Of a stretch of 64,000 bases of DNA, positions 33,520 through 41,664 are shown piece by piece. Position numbers and translations under genes: made by a program. A model generated the notes under the pieces. That model ran no database searches, was not told the origin of the DNA, and saw only the letters and a program-made list of their open reading frames with translations. The first letter of the stretch is position 1. Every line of letters begins with the position of its first letter. This stretch comes from Methanosphaerula subterraneus (GTDB lineage Archaea; Halobacteriota; Methanomicrobia; Methanomicrobiales; Methanospirillaceae), in the NCBI RefSeq assembly GCF_052055875.1, contig NZ_CP170508.1, forward strand, positions 1,736,001 to 1,800,000. The letters run 5' to 3'.

Positions 33520-34140
33520 ATGGGGATTCAGTCGAAAGAGGACTACCTCAGGTACCTCGAGGCCGACCGTCGGGCGCTGAACAGGTCCGCGACGCGGCCC
33601 CGGCTCTTCGGTGACGAGGTCTGGAAGTTCGAGCGCCTGCTCAGGAGAGTCGAGTACTATGAGAACTGCAAGCGGGCCTGGTATCATTACCCGGCCCTCC
33701 TCTACCTGAGCGTAAAGTTCCGTCTGTACTCGCTCCTGCTGGGCTTCACGATCCCGCAGCATGTCTTCGGCCCCGGCCTCTCGATCGCGAACCGGGGGAC
33801 GATCGTCGTGAACTCCTGTGCCCGGGTCGGCGCAAACTGCCGGCTCCACATCTGCGTCAACATCGGGTCCCGGGCCGGGACGAACACGGAGGCCCCGATC
33901 ATCGGCGACAACGTCTACATCGGACCCGGTGTCGTCATGTTTGGCCGGATCACGATCGCCGACAACATCGCGATCGGTGCAAACTCGGTGGTGACGAAGT
34001 CCTTTTCAGAGCCGGACATCACGATCGTGGGCGCTCCGGCGCGGAAGATCGGAGGTATCGGAACCTCCAGGTTCTACGATACCGGGGTCCCACCAGGCGA
34101 GCAGGACCGGGACGTCACCGGTCTGAACCCGGGCAGTTGA
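33520..34140 (+). CDS. Hexapeptide-repeat acyltransferase (serine acetyltransferase-like)
   Basis: A 206-residue protein with a left-handed beta-helix. The run NRGTIVVNSCARVGANCRLH to APIIGDNVYIGPGVVMFGRITIADNIAIGANSVVTKSF (about residues 87-170, read as successive [LIV]-G-x4 hexads) ends in the canonical VVGAPARKIGG-like cap IVGAPARKIGG. The N-terminal helical domain (RLLRRVEYYENC) is CysE/colanic-acid-acyltransferase-like. Its start at 33520 is preceded by GAGGAGTGG. Context with a methyltransferase suggests O-acetylation of a sugar or surface molecule rather than cysteine synthesis, but CysE function is not excluded. Confidence 0.8.
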   Translation: MGIQSKEDYLRYLEADRRALNRSATRPRLFGDEVWKFERLLRRVEYYENCKRAWYHYPALLYLSVKFRLYSLLLGFTIPQHVFGPGLSIANRGTIVVNSCARVGANCRLHICVNIGSRAGTNTEAPIIGDNVYIGPGVVMFGRITIADNIAIGANSVVTKSFSEPDITIVGAPARKIGGIGTSRFYDTGVPPGEQDRDVTGLNPGS

Positions 34141-34248
34141 ATACTGCAGAAGAGGAGAGACCGATATGGTTCACCGGGGGAGTGCATCATCGGAAGCCCC
34201 GGGAAAACCAGCTCTATTTTTGTGTCTGCGATCCAAAAACCCTAGCAG

Positions 34249-35055
34249 ATGCACAGAAGAAGAGCAGATCCCCTGATCATCTCGTTCACCCTCGCCGGCG
34301 GACTGGTGATCGGGCTGATCCTGCTCGCCCTCTTCACCCTGCTGGCCACCGGCCTCGCCGACCCGGCGGCACTGGTCCAAGTCTTCACCGACTCCGAGGC
34401 GCTCGGATCGGTCCTGCTGACCTTCGCTGCGGCCGGCCTGACGGTGCTGGTGCTGGCCCTCTTCGGGACTCCGCTCGCGTACCTGATGGCCAGGACCAGC
34501 AGCAGGTGGACCCCGCTCGTGGAGGTGCTGGTCGACCTGCCCCTGGTGATCCCACACACGGTCGCCGGGATTATGGTCTACCTGCTCTTCATGCGCCGGG
34601 GTATGATCGGCACCCTCTTCGCCCCGACCGGGATCATCTTCGAGGACGCCCTGCCCGGGATCATCGCCGCGATGTGCTTTGTCGGGGCACCTTACTATAT
34701 CAACAGTGCACGGGAGGGGTTCCAGAAGGTCTCGCCCCGGCTGGAGAACGTGGCCATGACCCTGGGGGCGACCAGGGCGGCGGCCTTCCGAACGGTCGTC
34801 CTGCCGCTCGCAGCACGGGACCTGGCAGGGGGGATGGTGCTCGCCTGGGGGCGGGCGGTCGGGGAGTTCGCCGCCGTCGTGATGATCGCCTACTACCCGC
34901 AGGTGATCGCGACCCTCACGTATACCCGGTTCACACAGTACGGCCTCCACGCCAGCATCGGCCTCGCCTGTCTGCTCCTCCTCCTCTGCAGCGGGGTCTT
35001 CATGATCTTCCGGGCGCTGACGAGGAGGATCGGGAGGTATGATGATCGTCCTTGA
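34249..35055 (+). CDS. wtpB: ABC transporter permease, tungstate/molybdate type (WtpB-like)
   Basis: A 268-residue permease of the CysTW/ModB/WtpB family with about six membrane helices (FTLAGGLVIGLILLALFTLL; VLLTFAAAGLTVLVLALFG and on). The EAA-like loop reads AMTLGATRAAAFRTVVLP (about residues 168-185). The final helices carry GRAVGEFAAVVMIAY, where GEFG/GEFA is typical of ModB/WtpB. It overlaps the ATPase gene by 17 bases. A TATA-like CTATTTTTG lies about 35 bases before the ATG, which has no clear Shine-Dalgarno site, so the message may be nearly leaderless. Sulfate transport cannot be excluded. Confidence 0.82.
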   Translation: MHRRRADPLIISFTLAGGLVIGLILLALFTLLATGLADPAALVQVFTDSEALGSVLLTFAAAGLTVLVLALFGTPLAYLMARTSSRWTPLVEVLVDLPLVIPHTVAGIMVYLLFMRRGMIGTLFAPTGIIFEDALPGIIAAMCFVGAPYYINSAREGFQKVSPRLENVAMTLGATRAAAFRTVVLPLAARDLAGGMVLAWGRAVGEFAAVVMIAYYPQVIATLTYTRFTQYGLHASIGLACLLLLLCSGVFMIFRALTRRIGRYDDRP

Positions 35056-35698
35056 AGCCGTGAGCGTGGTCGCCGGCAGGTTCAGGCTTGACGGGATCTC
35101 GCTCTCTATCAGGCCCGGCGAGTACTGGGCGGTGGTGGGCCCGTCAGGGGCCGGCAAGACGATGCTCCTTGAGACGATCGCCGGGGTCCGCGAGGTCGAG
35201 GCCGGGCGGGTTCTGATCGACGGAGTGGATATGACCGATCGTTCCCCGCGAGGGAAGGTCGGGCTGGTATACCAGGATTACGCCCTCTTCCCGCATATGA
35301 CTGTCCGGGAGAACGTCGGGTTCGGCCCCCGGATGCAGCACAGGAATATAGACTCGAACGAGTCGCTCAGACTGCTCGGAATCGAGCACCTCGGCAACCG
35401 ACTCCCCGGGGGGCTCAGCGGCGGCGAGCAGCAGCGGGTAGCGATCGCACGGGCCCTGGCCGCCGGCCCTCAGGTGCTCCTCCTCGACGAACCCTTCTCA
35501 GCCCTTGACCAGGAGACCAGGGAAGAGTGTGCGGCGATGATCCAGAAGATCGCCCGCGAGCGGGGGCTGACGGTCGTCCAGGTCACCCACTACCCGGCGG
35601 AGGTCGCCGGGGTCGCGACCCACCTCGTCGAGATTCGGGAGGGGCGGCTGGTCCGTGCCGGGCCGGCAGTGAAGCTGGAGTCCGCCCGATCCCCCTAA
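35039..35698 (+). CDS. wtpC: ABC transporter ATP-binding protein, tungstate/molybdate type (WtpC-like)
   Basis: A 219-residue ATPase. Walker A is GPSGAGKT (about residues 37-44), the Q loop is VYQDYALFPHMTV, the signature LSGGEQQRVAIARAL (about 127-141) and Walker B LLLDEPFSALD. It lacks the C-terminal MOP/TOBE regulatory domain found on longer ModC/WtpC proteins (usually about 350 residues), so it would not be feedback-inhibited through that domain. GGAGGT abuts the ATG at 35039; an ATG at 35042 is equally possible. It functions with the overlapping permease gene, and its binding protein is probably the WtpA-like lipoprotein encoded 11 kb away. Confidence 0.85.
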   Translation: MMIVLEAVSVVAGRFRLDGISLSIRPGEYWAVVGPSGAGKTMLLETIAGVREVEAGRVLIDGVDMTDRSPRGKVGLVYQDYALFPHMTVRENVGFGPRMQHRNIDSNESLRLLGIEHLGNRLPGGLSGGEQQRVAIARALAAGPQVLLLDEPFSALDQETREECAAMIQKIARERGLTVVQVTHYPAEVAGVATHLVEIREGRLVRAGPAVKLESARSP

Positions 35699-35746
35699 CC
35701 GACGATCGGCGAACCGGACCGATCGAAGGGGCCGGCCTTTTTGAAC

Positions 35747-35754
35747 AATATATG
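35747..35754 (+). promoter_or_regulatory. TATA element for trpF
   Basis: AATATATG lies 26-33 bases before the trpF ATG at 35780, the distance expected from TATA to transcription start, so the message would be nearly leaderless. Confidence 0.5.
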
Positions 35755-35779
35755 TGACAGTACTGCAGGAGAGAGAAGG

Positions 35780-36361
35780 ATGAAGGTGAAGATATGCGGG
35801 CTGACACGCCCGGAGGACGCCCGATGTGCCGTGGAGGCAGGGGCGGATGCGGTCGGGGTCGTGATGTGCAGCCCGGGCTCGAAGCGGTCGATCGATGGGG
35901 AACAGGCGAAGGCGGTCTTCTCGGCAGCCGGGCCGGGGGTGGTCCATGTGGTGGTGACGCACACCGGCTCGCCCGCCGACCTGGCAGCGATCCTCGCCAT
36001 CGGCCCTGACGCGGTGCAGATCTCGGCCGACCTCACAGTGCCCCCCGACGCCGCTGTGAAGGTGATCCGGGTGATCGGGCCGGGGATGCCGCTCCGGGAC
36101 GACTGCGACGCCCTGATCGTCGACGCCTCGATGGGGAGGGGGATGCCCTTCGACCCGGCGGTCGCAGCCCATGCCGTCGCCCACGCCACCGCCCCGGTGA
36201 TCCTGGCCGGCGGGCTGAATCCTGGGAATGTCAGGGAGGCGATCGATAGCATAAACCCATATATGGTTGATGTGGCCAGCGGGGTCGAGATTGCGCCCGG
36301 AATCAAGGACCCGGAACTGATCCGTGCCTTCGTCCGGAATGCGAAGGAGGATCGGACCTGA
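35780..36361 (+). CDS. trpF: Phosphoribosylanthranilate isomerase
   Basis: A 193-residue TIM-barrel enzyme of tryptophan synthesis. KICGLTRPEDARCAVEAGADAVG at the N terminus has the catalytic Cys (residue 5), the general base; the general-acid Asp lies in DALIVDAS (about 110-117). The phosphate-binding turns are ILAGGLNPGNVREAI and VDVASGVE near the end. The ATG at 35780 is preceded by GAGAGAAGG; a longer TTG version would run through the TATA box. Other trp genes are not nearby. Confidence 0.92.
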   Translation: MKVKICGLTRPEDARCAVEAGADAVGVVMCSPGSKRSIDGEQAKAVFSAAGPGVVHVVVTHTGSPADLAAILAIGPDAVQISADLTVPPDAAVKVIRVIGPGMPLRDDCDALIVDASMGRGMPFDPAVAAHAVAHATAPVILAGGLNPGNVREAIDSINPYMVDVASGVEIAPGIKDPELIRAFVRNAKEDRT

Positions 36362-36781
36362 CCTATGAGACGGGAATAACAATCGAAACGATGTCGCCGT
36401 TCAGGCCCCCCAGGACAGCCACCCCACAATCGGGGTCGATATAGTTAACCATCCGTTCAACTCACCCAACCTATTCTTTCAAAATTCAATGAACGAAGTT
36501 CTGACGCCGGCAAACCTTCACGACCAGACGGTCGATTCCCTTGACCTCCTAGTCCAGATAACGGACCGCCGATCAGAAGAAGAGGCCCGCCGGCATCCCG
36601 GAATTATATATGACCCCCGGCCGACGGGGTAGGTGTAGCAACCTCCAGAGGAGGTCTCTCAAAGAAGAACGAGACCCGGGTCACGAAGAGAGACAGGAAC
36701 AGGCATGTCGCCTCTTCAGGTGATCGGGTATTCAACGAGAACATTCCTGCAAAAGAAGCGTTTAAAAAAAGGTGTTCACCT
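36362..36781. other. Intergenic region, about 420 bp
   Basis: A 47-codon frame (36489-36632) is open, and the frame continues upstream without stop to about 36369, but its product has no family match I can defend. A GGAATTATATATGA TATA-like element sits at 36599-36612, and CAACCTCC / GGAGGT form a short inverted repeat at about 36640-36656. TTTAAAAAAAGG at 36763-36774 and AGGTG just before the next ATG serve the surface-protein gene. Confidence 0.35.
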
Positions 36782-38209
36782 ATGACAAAAAAATGGATAC
36801 TCGCCATGGCCCTCTTCCAGATGCTCATTGTTGTGGCATTTGCCGGATGCGCCGCGGCACTAGACACGACATCTCCGGTCACTATGACCGGGGCTGTCGA
36901 CCCCTCGATGATCCCCAGAAACAGTACCGGAGCTCCATCGGGAACCCCACCAGGAAATAGCACTGGAAACGACATGATGGGCCAATCCCCCGGTGGAAGC
37001 ACCGGTACGTCGAACTATACGCTCAGTGGAGCCTTCACCGTCGACAACCAGACGATGGTAGAATCGAACGGAACCTACACCGCCAGCACGACCAACCAGT
37101 CCGCAATCTATGTCACGAACAACGGAAACCTGACCCTGGCCAACGCGACGATCCTGGCCACCGGCAACACCTCGTCGTCTGATGCGAGCAGTTTCTACGG
37201 CCTCAACGGGGCAGTCCTGGCCAACAACGGCAGCACCGTGACGATCACCAGCGGAAACATCACCACGACCGGGTCGGGTGCGAACGGCGCCATCCCGACG
37301 GGGACCGGGACCACGATCAACCTCTTCGGGATCAACATCACGGCATCCGGTGACGGCAGTCACGGCGTGATGGCCACCCTCGGTGCGGCCCTGAACCTCG
37401 TTGACGTCAACATCTCGACCACAGGACCCCACGGAGCACCCCTTGCCACCGACCGCGGGAGTGGAACCGTGAACGTGACCAGGGGAACGATCTACTCCTC
37501 AGGGGCAGACTCTCCAGGGATCTACTCGACCGGCGTCATCAATGTCACTGACGCGACGATCATCTCGAACGGGACCGAAGCCGGCGTCATCGAAGGGTTC
37601 AACTCCATCAATCTGAACAACACCATCATCTCGGGCGGGGTTGCGAAAACCGGTGGGATCATGGTCTACCAGAGCATGTCCGGCGATGCGGCGACCGGAA
37701 CCGGGAACGTCACCATCAACGGCGGCACCTACACCGCAACCGCAGGACCGGCCTTCTACATCACCAACACCGACTCGAACATCAACCTGACCGGCGTGAA
37801 CGTCACCGCTGCATCGGGCACGCTCGTCAAGGCAGCAGGCGGATCCCAGTGGGGAACGAACGGAACGAACGGCGGGATCGTCAACTTCACCGCCGACAAT
37901 GAGACTCTGAACGGTTCCCTCGTCGCTGACACCATCAGCTCGATCGCAGCAACCCTGAAGAACAGGTCGACCCTGGCCGGCGCCATCACCAATGCATCCC
38001 TGACCCTCGATTCGACCAGCTCCTGGTCGGTGACCGGGAACTCAACCCTGACAGCCCTGACCGATCCCAGCGGGATCTCGGACAGCACCATCACCAACAT
38101 CATCGGGAACGGGTACACCGTCACCTATGATCAGAACCTCACCCAGAACAGCAGCCTCGATGGAAAGACCTACACCCTGACAAACGGAGGAACCCTGACA
38201 CCAGCGTGA
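36782..38209 (+). CDS. Secreted beta-helix (pectate lyase-like) surface protein
   Basis: A 475-residue protein with a signal sequence (ALFQMLIVVAFAGCAAA, possibly a lipoprotein with its Cys at about residue 22). An Asn/Ser/Gly-rich linker is followed from about residue 75 by short strand repeats rich in N, T, S and G (NGNLTLANATILATGN; GSTVTITSGNITTTG; TGVINVTDATIISNG; GTGNVTINGGTYTA) that read as turns of a parallel beta-helix. Many NxT/NxS sites suggest N-glycosylation. There is no C-terminal anchor or autotransporter barrel, and none is expected in archaea. Most likely an adhesin or envelope protein. AGGTG precedes the ATG. Confidence 0.75.
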   Translation: MTKKWILAMALFQMLIVVAFAGCAAALDTTSPVTMTGAVDPSMIPRNSTGAPSGTPPGNSTGNDMMGQSPGGSTGTSNYTLSGAFTVDNQTMVESNGTYTASTTNQSAIYVTNNGNLTLANATILATGNTSSSDASSFYGLNGAVLANNGSTVTITSGNITTTGSGANGAIPTGTGTTINLFGINITASGDGSHGVMATLGAALNLVDVNISTTGPHGAPLATDRGSGTVNVTRGTIYSSGADSPGIYSTGVINVTDATIISNGTEAGVIEGFNSINLNNTIISGGVAKTGGIMVYQSMSGDAATGTGNVTINGGTYTATAGPAFYITNTDSNINLTGVNVTAASGTLVKAAGGSQWGTNGTNGGIVNFTADNETLNGSLVADTISSIAATLKNRSTLAGAITNASLTLDSTSSWSVTGNSTLTALTDPSGISDSTITNIIGNGYTVTYDQNLTQNSSLDGKTYTLTNGGTLTPA

Positions 38210-38421
38210 CCAGCAGAACAAGCGAGCCACTCTTCCAAAAACTTCATTTTTCTATCATCAGGAGGATCCAATCATCCTCCCACCTTCTTATCCTATTTCT
38301 GAACCGCTTATTCTGGTAAAGACCCGATGCAAGCCCGAGGGGATGAAGTTCGTGATGACGTTCCCCGCGACCGACGGTGGACTCGGTACAGCGCTCTCCA
38401 CGTTGACGTGGCCGTAAGGGG

Positions 38422-39243
38422 TCAGGTCTCCTCCTCTCTTATTTGTTCGTCGATAAGTTCCCCACAATGGGGGCAGATGATTGGATGCTGGGTTTTCCTC
38501 TGTATCTCCTCTATAAATCCAGAGGCGAAGATGCCAGCGGGGAGACCGAAGAGCGCGATTCCGAGGACCGCAATGCACCCCGAGAGGAGTTTGCCGAGCG
38601 GAGTCATCGGGGTGACGTCGCCGTACCCGATCGTGGTGAGAGTCGCCATCGCCCACCACATGGTTCCGATGATACTCGGGAACTTGTCGGGCTGAACATC
38701 GTGCTCGACTGAGTACATCAAGCTCGAGGAGATGATGAGCAGGACCAGAGCGACGGCGACAGTGACGAGAAGTTCAGCCTGTTTGTTCCGAAAGACCCGG
38801 ATGAAGATGTCAAAGGCCTTCGAATATCGCCCGGTCTTGAAAAGACGGAGGACACGGAGCAGGCGGAAGAGACGCAGCGTCCGGAGGTCCACAGGTATGA
38901 AAAACGGCACGTAGAAGGGGAGGACGGCGAGGACGTCGATGATAGCGAACGGTGTAACCATGAACCGGAGCCGTCCCCTCACGGGCTCGCGATAGCGCAG
39001 GTCGACGGTGATGCTCCACAGCCGGAGAAGGTATTCGATGGTGAAGACACCAACCGAGAATACCTCAAAGGCGTAAAAAATGGGCGCGTACTCCCCGCCT
39101 ATCCCGGGTTCGGTCTGGAGAATCACCGCAATGACGTTGGCGAGGATGAGGAGAATCAGACCGATGGTGACAACCTTCTCGACGAGGCCGCACTCGGGAT
39201 CGTAATCAAGAATGTCGTAGATGGACTCCTTCAAGGTGGGCAT
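38422..39243 (-). CDS. Voltage-gated potassium channel with C-terminal zinc-ribbon motif
   Basis: A 273-residue six-helix channel. S1 begins at about residue 25 (LILLILANVIAVILQT), the voltage-sensor S4 is arginine-rich (LRTLRLFRLLRVLRLFKTGRYSKAF, key part RTLRLFRLLRVLRLFK), and the pore loop has TLTTIGYGDVTP, the potassium selectivity filter. S6 is LSGCIAVLGIALFGLPAGIFASGF. The last 25 residues carry CPHCGEL, half of a zinc ribbon; it may bind metal as a dimer or tetramer. The ATG at 39243 is chosen because the upstream TTG extension is not channel-like. Confidence 0.88.
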   Translation of the reverse strand: MPTLKESIYDILDYDPECGLVEKVVTIGLILLILANVIAVILQTEPGIGGEYAPIFYAFEVFSVGVFTIEYLLRLWSITVDLRYREPVRGRLRFMVTPFAIIDVLAVLPFYVPFFIPVDLRTLRLFRLLRVLRLFKTGRYSKAFDIFIRVFRNKQAELLVTVAVALVLLIISSSLMYSVEHDVQPDKFPSIIGTMWWAMATLTTIGYGDVTPMTPLGKLLSGCIAVLGIALFGLPAGIFASGFIEEIQRKTQHPIICPHCGELIDEQIREEET

Positions 39244-39768
39244 TGTTGCTGTACCAATTGCAAAAGCGACCCGATAATTATTGCGGACTTTTTGGGGGGA
39301 CAATTAAGGGTTTATTTACAGGTAAACAAGAATCGGATTACACAATCAGAGACGATTATTGTGACAGATATTTTGATTTCTCAAGGATAGACCAGGCCGG
39401 CACGGTTACCGTCATGACCGACGGAAACACCTTCTCGGTTCAACCGACAAGACGGGAAGCTCGACCCCGGTTCATGTTGTTACCACAGCCTCCGTCCCGG
39501 CTTGCTGCACCAGTCGCCCGTCGATCGCCCCACCTGTGGAAAGGTGTAACTAGAGAACCGTCACCTCGGTGACGATCAGCGCCGCAAAAGCCCGGTCTTC
39601 GTTCAGTTCACCTGCGGTTTCATATCAGAAGAGGTGTGCCCAAATCGGCGATAGAAGCAGGGATCAGCGATAGGAACCGAAAAAGAGCGACCGTTTGGAT
39701 GCGGTGCGAACAGACGTACAATGAATGAGAATAGATGAACCGGATACGAGAATGAAAGAAAGAGGGGA
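39244..39768. other. Intergenic region, about 525 bp
   Basis: The stretch is AT-rich up to about 39400 and GC-rich after. A frame from 39243 to 39572 contains the segment GTVTVMTDGNTFSVQPT, which looks protein-like, then turns arginine-rich. It could be a decayed end of a surface-protein gene, but I cannot show that. No RNA gene is evident. Confidence 0.3.
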
Positions 39769-40077
39769 TTACCCGAACAGGGCACCGAGCCCTGCCATTC
39801 CGCTCTCTTCCTCTTCCTTCTTGTCCTCTTCCGGCTCCTCTTCTGCGGCTGCAGGTGCTGCGCCGGCTGCTGCCGGTGCGGCTGCAACAGCGACTGGAGC
39901 TGCGGCTGCCTTGGAGATGGCATCCTCGATGTCGACGCCCTCGAGCGAGGCGACCAGCGCCTTGATCCGGGACTCGTCGGCAGCGATGCCGGCGGCAGTC
40001 AGGACTGCCTTTACGTTCTCTTCACTTACGTCCTTGCCTGCCTTGTGAAGCAGGAGTGCAGCATAGATATATTCCAT
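39769..40077 (-). CDS. rpl12p: Ribosomal protein L12 (archaeal P1)
   Basis: A 102-residue acidic stalk protein: N-terminal helical dimerisation domain (MEYIYAALLLHKAGKDVSEENVKAVLTAAGI, key part IYAALLLHKAGK), an Ala/Pro-rich hinge and the charged tail EEDKKEEEESGMAGLGALFG that recruits elongation factors. It is last in the L11-L1-L10-L12 cluster; GGTGA lies 6-7 bases before the ATG. Confidence 0.96.
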   Translation of the reverse strand: MEYIYAALLLHKAGKDVSEENVKAVLTAAGIAADESRIKALVASLEGVDIEDAISKAAAAPVAVAAAPAAAGAAPAAAEEEPEEDKKEEEESGMAGLGALFG

Positions 40078-40104
40078 TTCAGTTCACCCTTTAATCTCAA
40101 TTTT

Positions 40105-40959
40105 TCAATTTTCACCGATGGCGCCCTTCACAGCTGCCATCTCTCTGTACGCTTTTCCGATGATCGCATCGATCAGATCCTGCTCGTAGACCGGTGCTTC
40201 GATACCAAGGCTCCGTGCCTCTCTGGCCGCCTTGGTGACGATTGCGCCGATTGTATCTGCAGTCGGGAACGCCGCGTTCACTGACAGGTTGAATGCCTCA
40301 GTGGCTGCCTGTGCGATCTGACCCATGAAGACCGACTCATCGATGTTCAGCACCGACGGCTCGAAGATAGACCCCTGATAGAAGGCGGCCTGTAACATCA
40401 GACCGACGTCCATCGGCTTGATGTCGAGCTTGGCGAGCACCGTCGCGAGCTTCGCATTGATGACCCCGCCCGCCTTGACGACGGTCTTGGTCTCCTTGAT
40501 CTTGACCTTGCCTGCCTCGATCGCTGCCGGGATCCCTGCCTGCTGCAGTTCTCCGACGATGGGGCCTGGCTTGAACGAGGTCGGTCCTTTTGGGACCACG
40601 ATGTCCTCAGGTGCAATCTGTCCGGCCTTGGCAGCCATCTTGGTCTGCGTCTTGGCCAGCAGTTTGTAGAGCTTGAACGGGTTCTCGTTGGTAAAGATCA
40701 TCGCACTGTTGCCAGAGATATAATCCTTGATAGCCTCGAGATCCCCGCCGATCTCAGCCAGTGCATGGAGCACCAGCGTGTTCCTGGTCATCTTGATCGT
40801 TGCAATTCCGCGCAGATTCCTTCGGATCTGCTGGAGCTGCGTTGCCGGGATGCCGTGCATGTCGACCAGTCCAACAAGAGTGAACTGTCCCACATGCTTC
40901 TTGACATCCTCGACCTCTTCCCGCTTCCACTCAGGAAGGTGCTGCGTGTACAGTGCCAC
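40105..40959 (-). CDS. rpl10p: Ribosomal protein L10 (archaeal P0)
   Basis: A 284-residue stalk base protein. The RNA-binding N-terminal domain (KKHVGQFTLVGLVDMHGIPATQLQQIR, key part LVDMHGIPATQLQ; MTRNTLVLHAL) and the archaeal/eukaryotic insertion are present, and the helical spine that carries L12 dimers lies near the C terminus. The Ala-rich acidic tail ending in GLGALFG that many archaeal L10 proteins share with L12 is missing; the protein stops at AAVKGAIGEN, and no frameshifted tail follows. It begins with GTG preceded by GAGGGTGG, one base after L1. Confidence 0.94.
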   Translation of the reverse strand: MALYTQHLPEWKREEVEDVKKHVGQFTLVGLVDMHGIPATQLQQIRRNLRGIATIKMTRNTLVLHALAEIGGDLEAIKDYISGNSAMIFTNENPFKLYKLLAKTQTKMAAKAGQIAPEDIVVPKGPTSFKPGPIVGELQQAGIPAAIEAGKVKIKETKTVVKAGGVINAKLATVLAKLDIKPMDVGLMLQAAFYQGSIFEPSVLNIDESVFMGQIAQAATEAFNLSVNAAFPTADTIGAIVTKAAREARSLGIEAPVYEQDLIDAIIGKAYREMAAVKGAIGEN

Positions 40960-40960
40960 T

Positions 40961-41605
40961 TCAGACCACCCTCACTGCTGGACCCATTGAGGTCTTGACA
41001 TAGACAGATCTGACATTCAGCGAACCTTGGTCGAGCACAGACTCGATCCTCTTCAGGACCGCATCGATGTTCTCGGCGATCTGCTCGCTGTTCATCTCTG
41101 TTGAGCCGACCTTCGCATGGAAGACCTTCTTGTCCTTTGTCCGGATCTTCACAGAGTTTCTGAGCCGCTCGACGATCGGGCGGATATCAGTTCCCTGTGG
41201 GATCGGCATAGGCATCCTTCCGCGGGGACCGAGCCTTGGGCCCAGCCACCGCCCCACAAGTGGCATGACCGCGGTCTCTGCAAGGAAGAACCGGTACTGA
41301 TTCGCGATCTTTCGCGCCTCTCTGGGTTCCCCGCCGAGACGTTCAATCTCTTCAGGACCCATGATCAGGTCAGCACCTGCTTCCTTGGCCTGGGTGGTGA
41401 TTTCTCCCTTACCCAGCACCGCGATCTCAATTTTTCTGCCTGTACCCTGTGGAAGAAGGATTGTCTCATCGATACGATTTTTCGGCTGCGCCATATCGAT
41501 ATTCTTGAGATTGATGGTGATATCTACACCCTCAGAGAACTTCCGTTCTGGCGCCTTCTCAATTGCCGCGTTAACCGCTTCAATTATTTTTGCCCTTTCA
41601 ACCAT
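40961..41605 (-). CDS. rpl1p: Ribosomal protein L1
   Basis: A 214-residue 23S rRNA-binding protein of the L1 stalk. ILLPQGTGRKIEIAVLGKGE, LGPRLGPRGRMPMPIPQGTD and the C-terminal NVRSVYVKTSMGPAVRV are the L1 signatures. In Methanococcus, L1 represses its own operon by binding mRNA; I have not identified such a site here. GGAGG lies seven bases before the ATG. Confidence 0.96.
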   Translation of the reverse strand: MVERAKIIEAVNAAIEKAPERKFSEGVDITINLKNIDMAQPKNRIDETILLPQGTGRKIEIAVLGKGEITTQAKEAGADLIMGPEEIERLGGEPREARKIANQYRFFLAETAVMPLVGRWLGPRLGPRGRMPMPIPQGTDIRPIVERLRNSVKIRTKDKKVFHAKVGSTEMNSEQIAENIDAVLKRIESVLDQGSLNVRSVYVKTSMGPAVRVV

Positions 41606-41664
41606 CTGATACCTCCATAGTTCGCGACCCCATGCCGGGATCTCCTATGGGTTGTTATACACAT

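Noticed and set aside
38210..38421. Possible gene fragment containing EGMKFVMTFPATDGGLGTALSTLTWP-like reading (quoted only as KFVMTFPATDGG)
   Set aside because: About 30 codons without start, ribosome-binding site or known family; left as intergenic.
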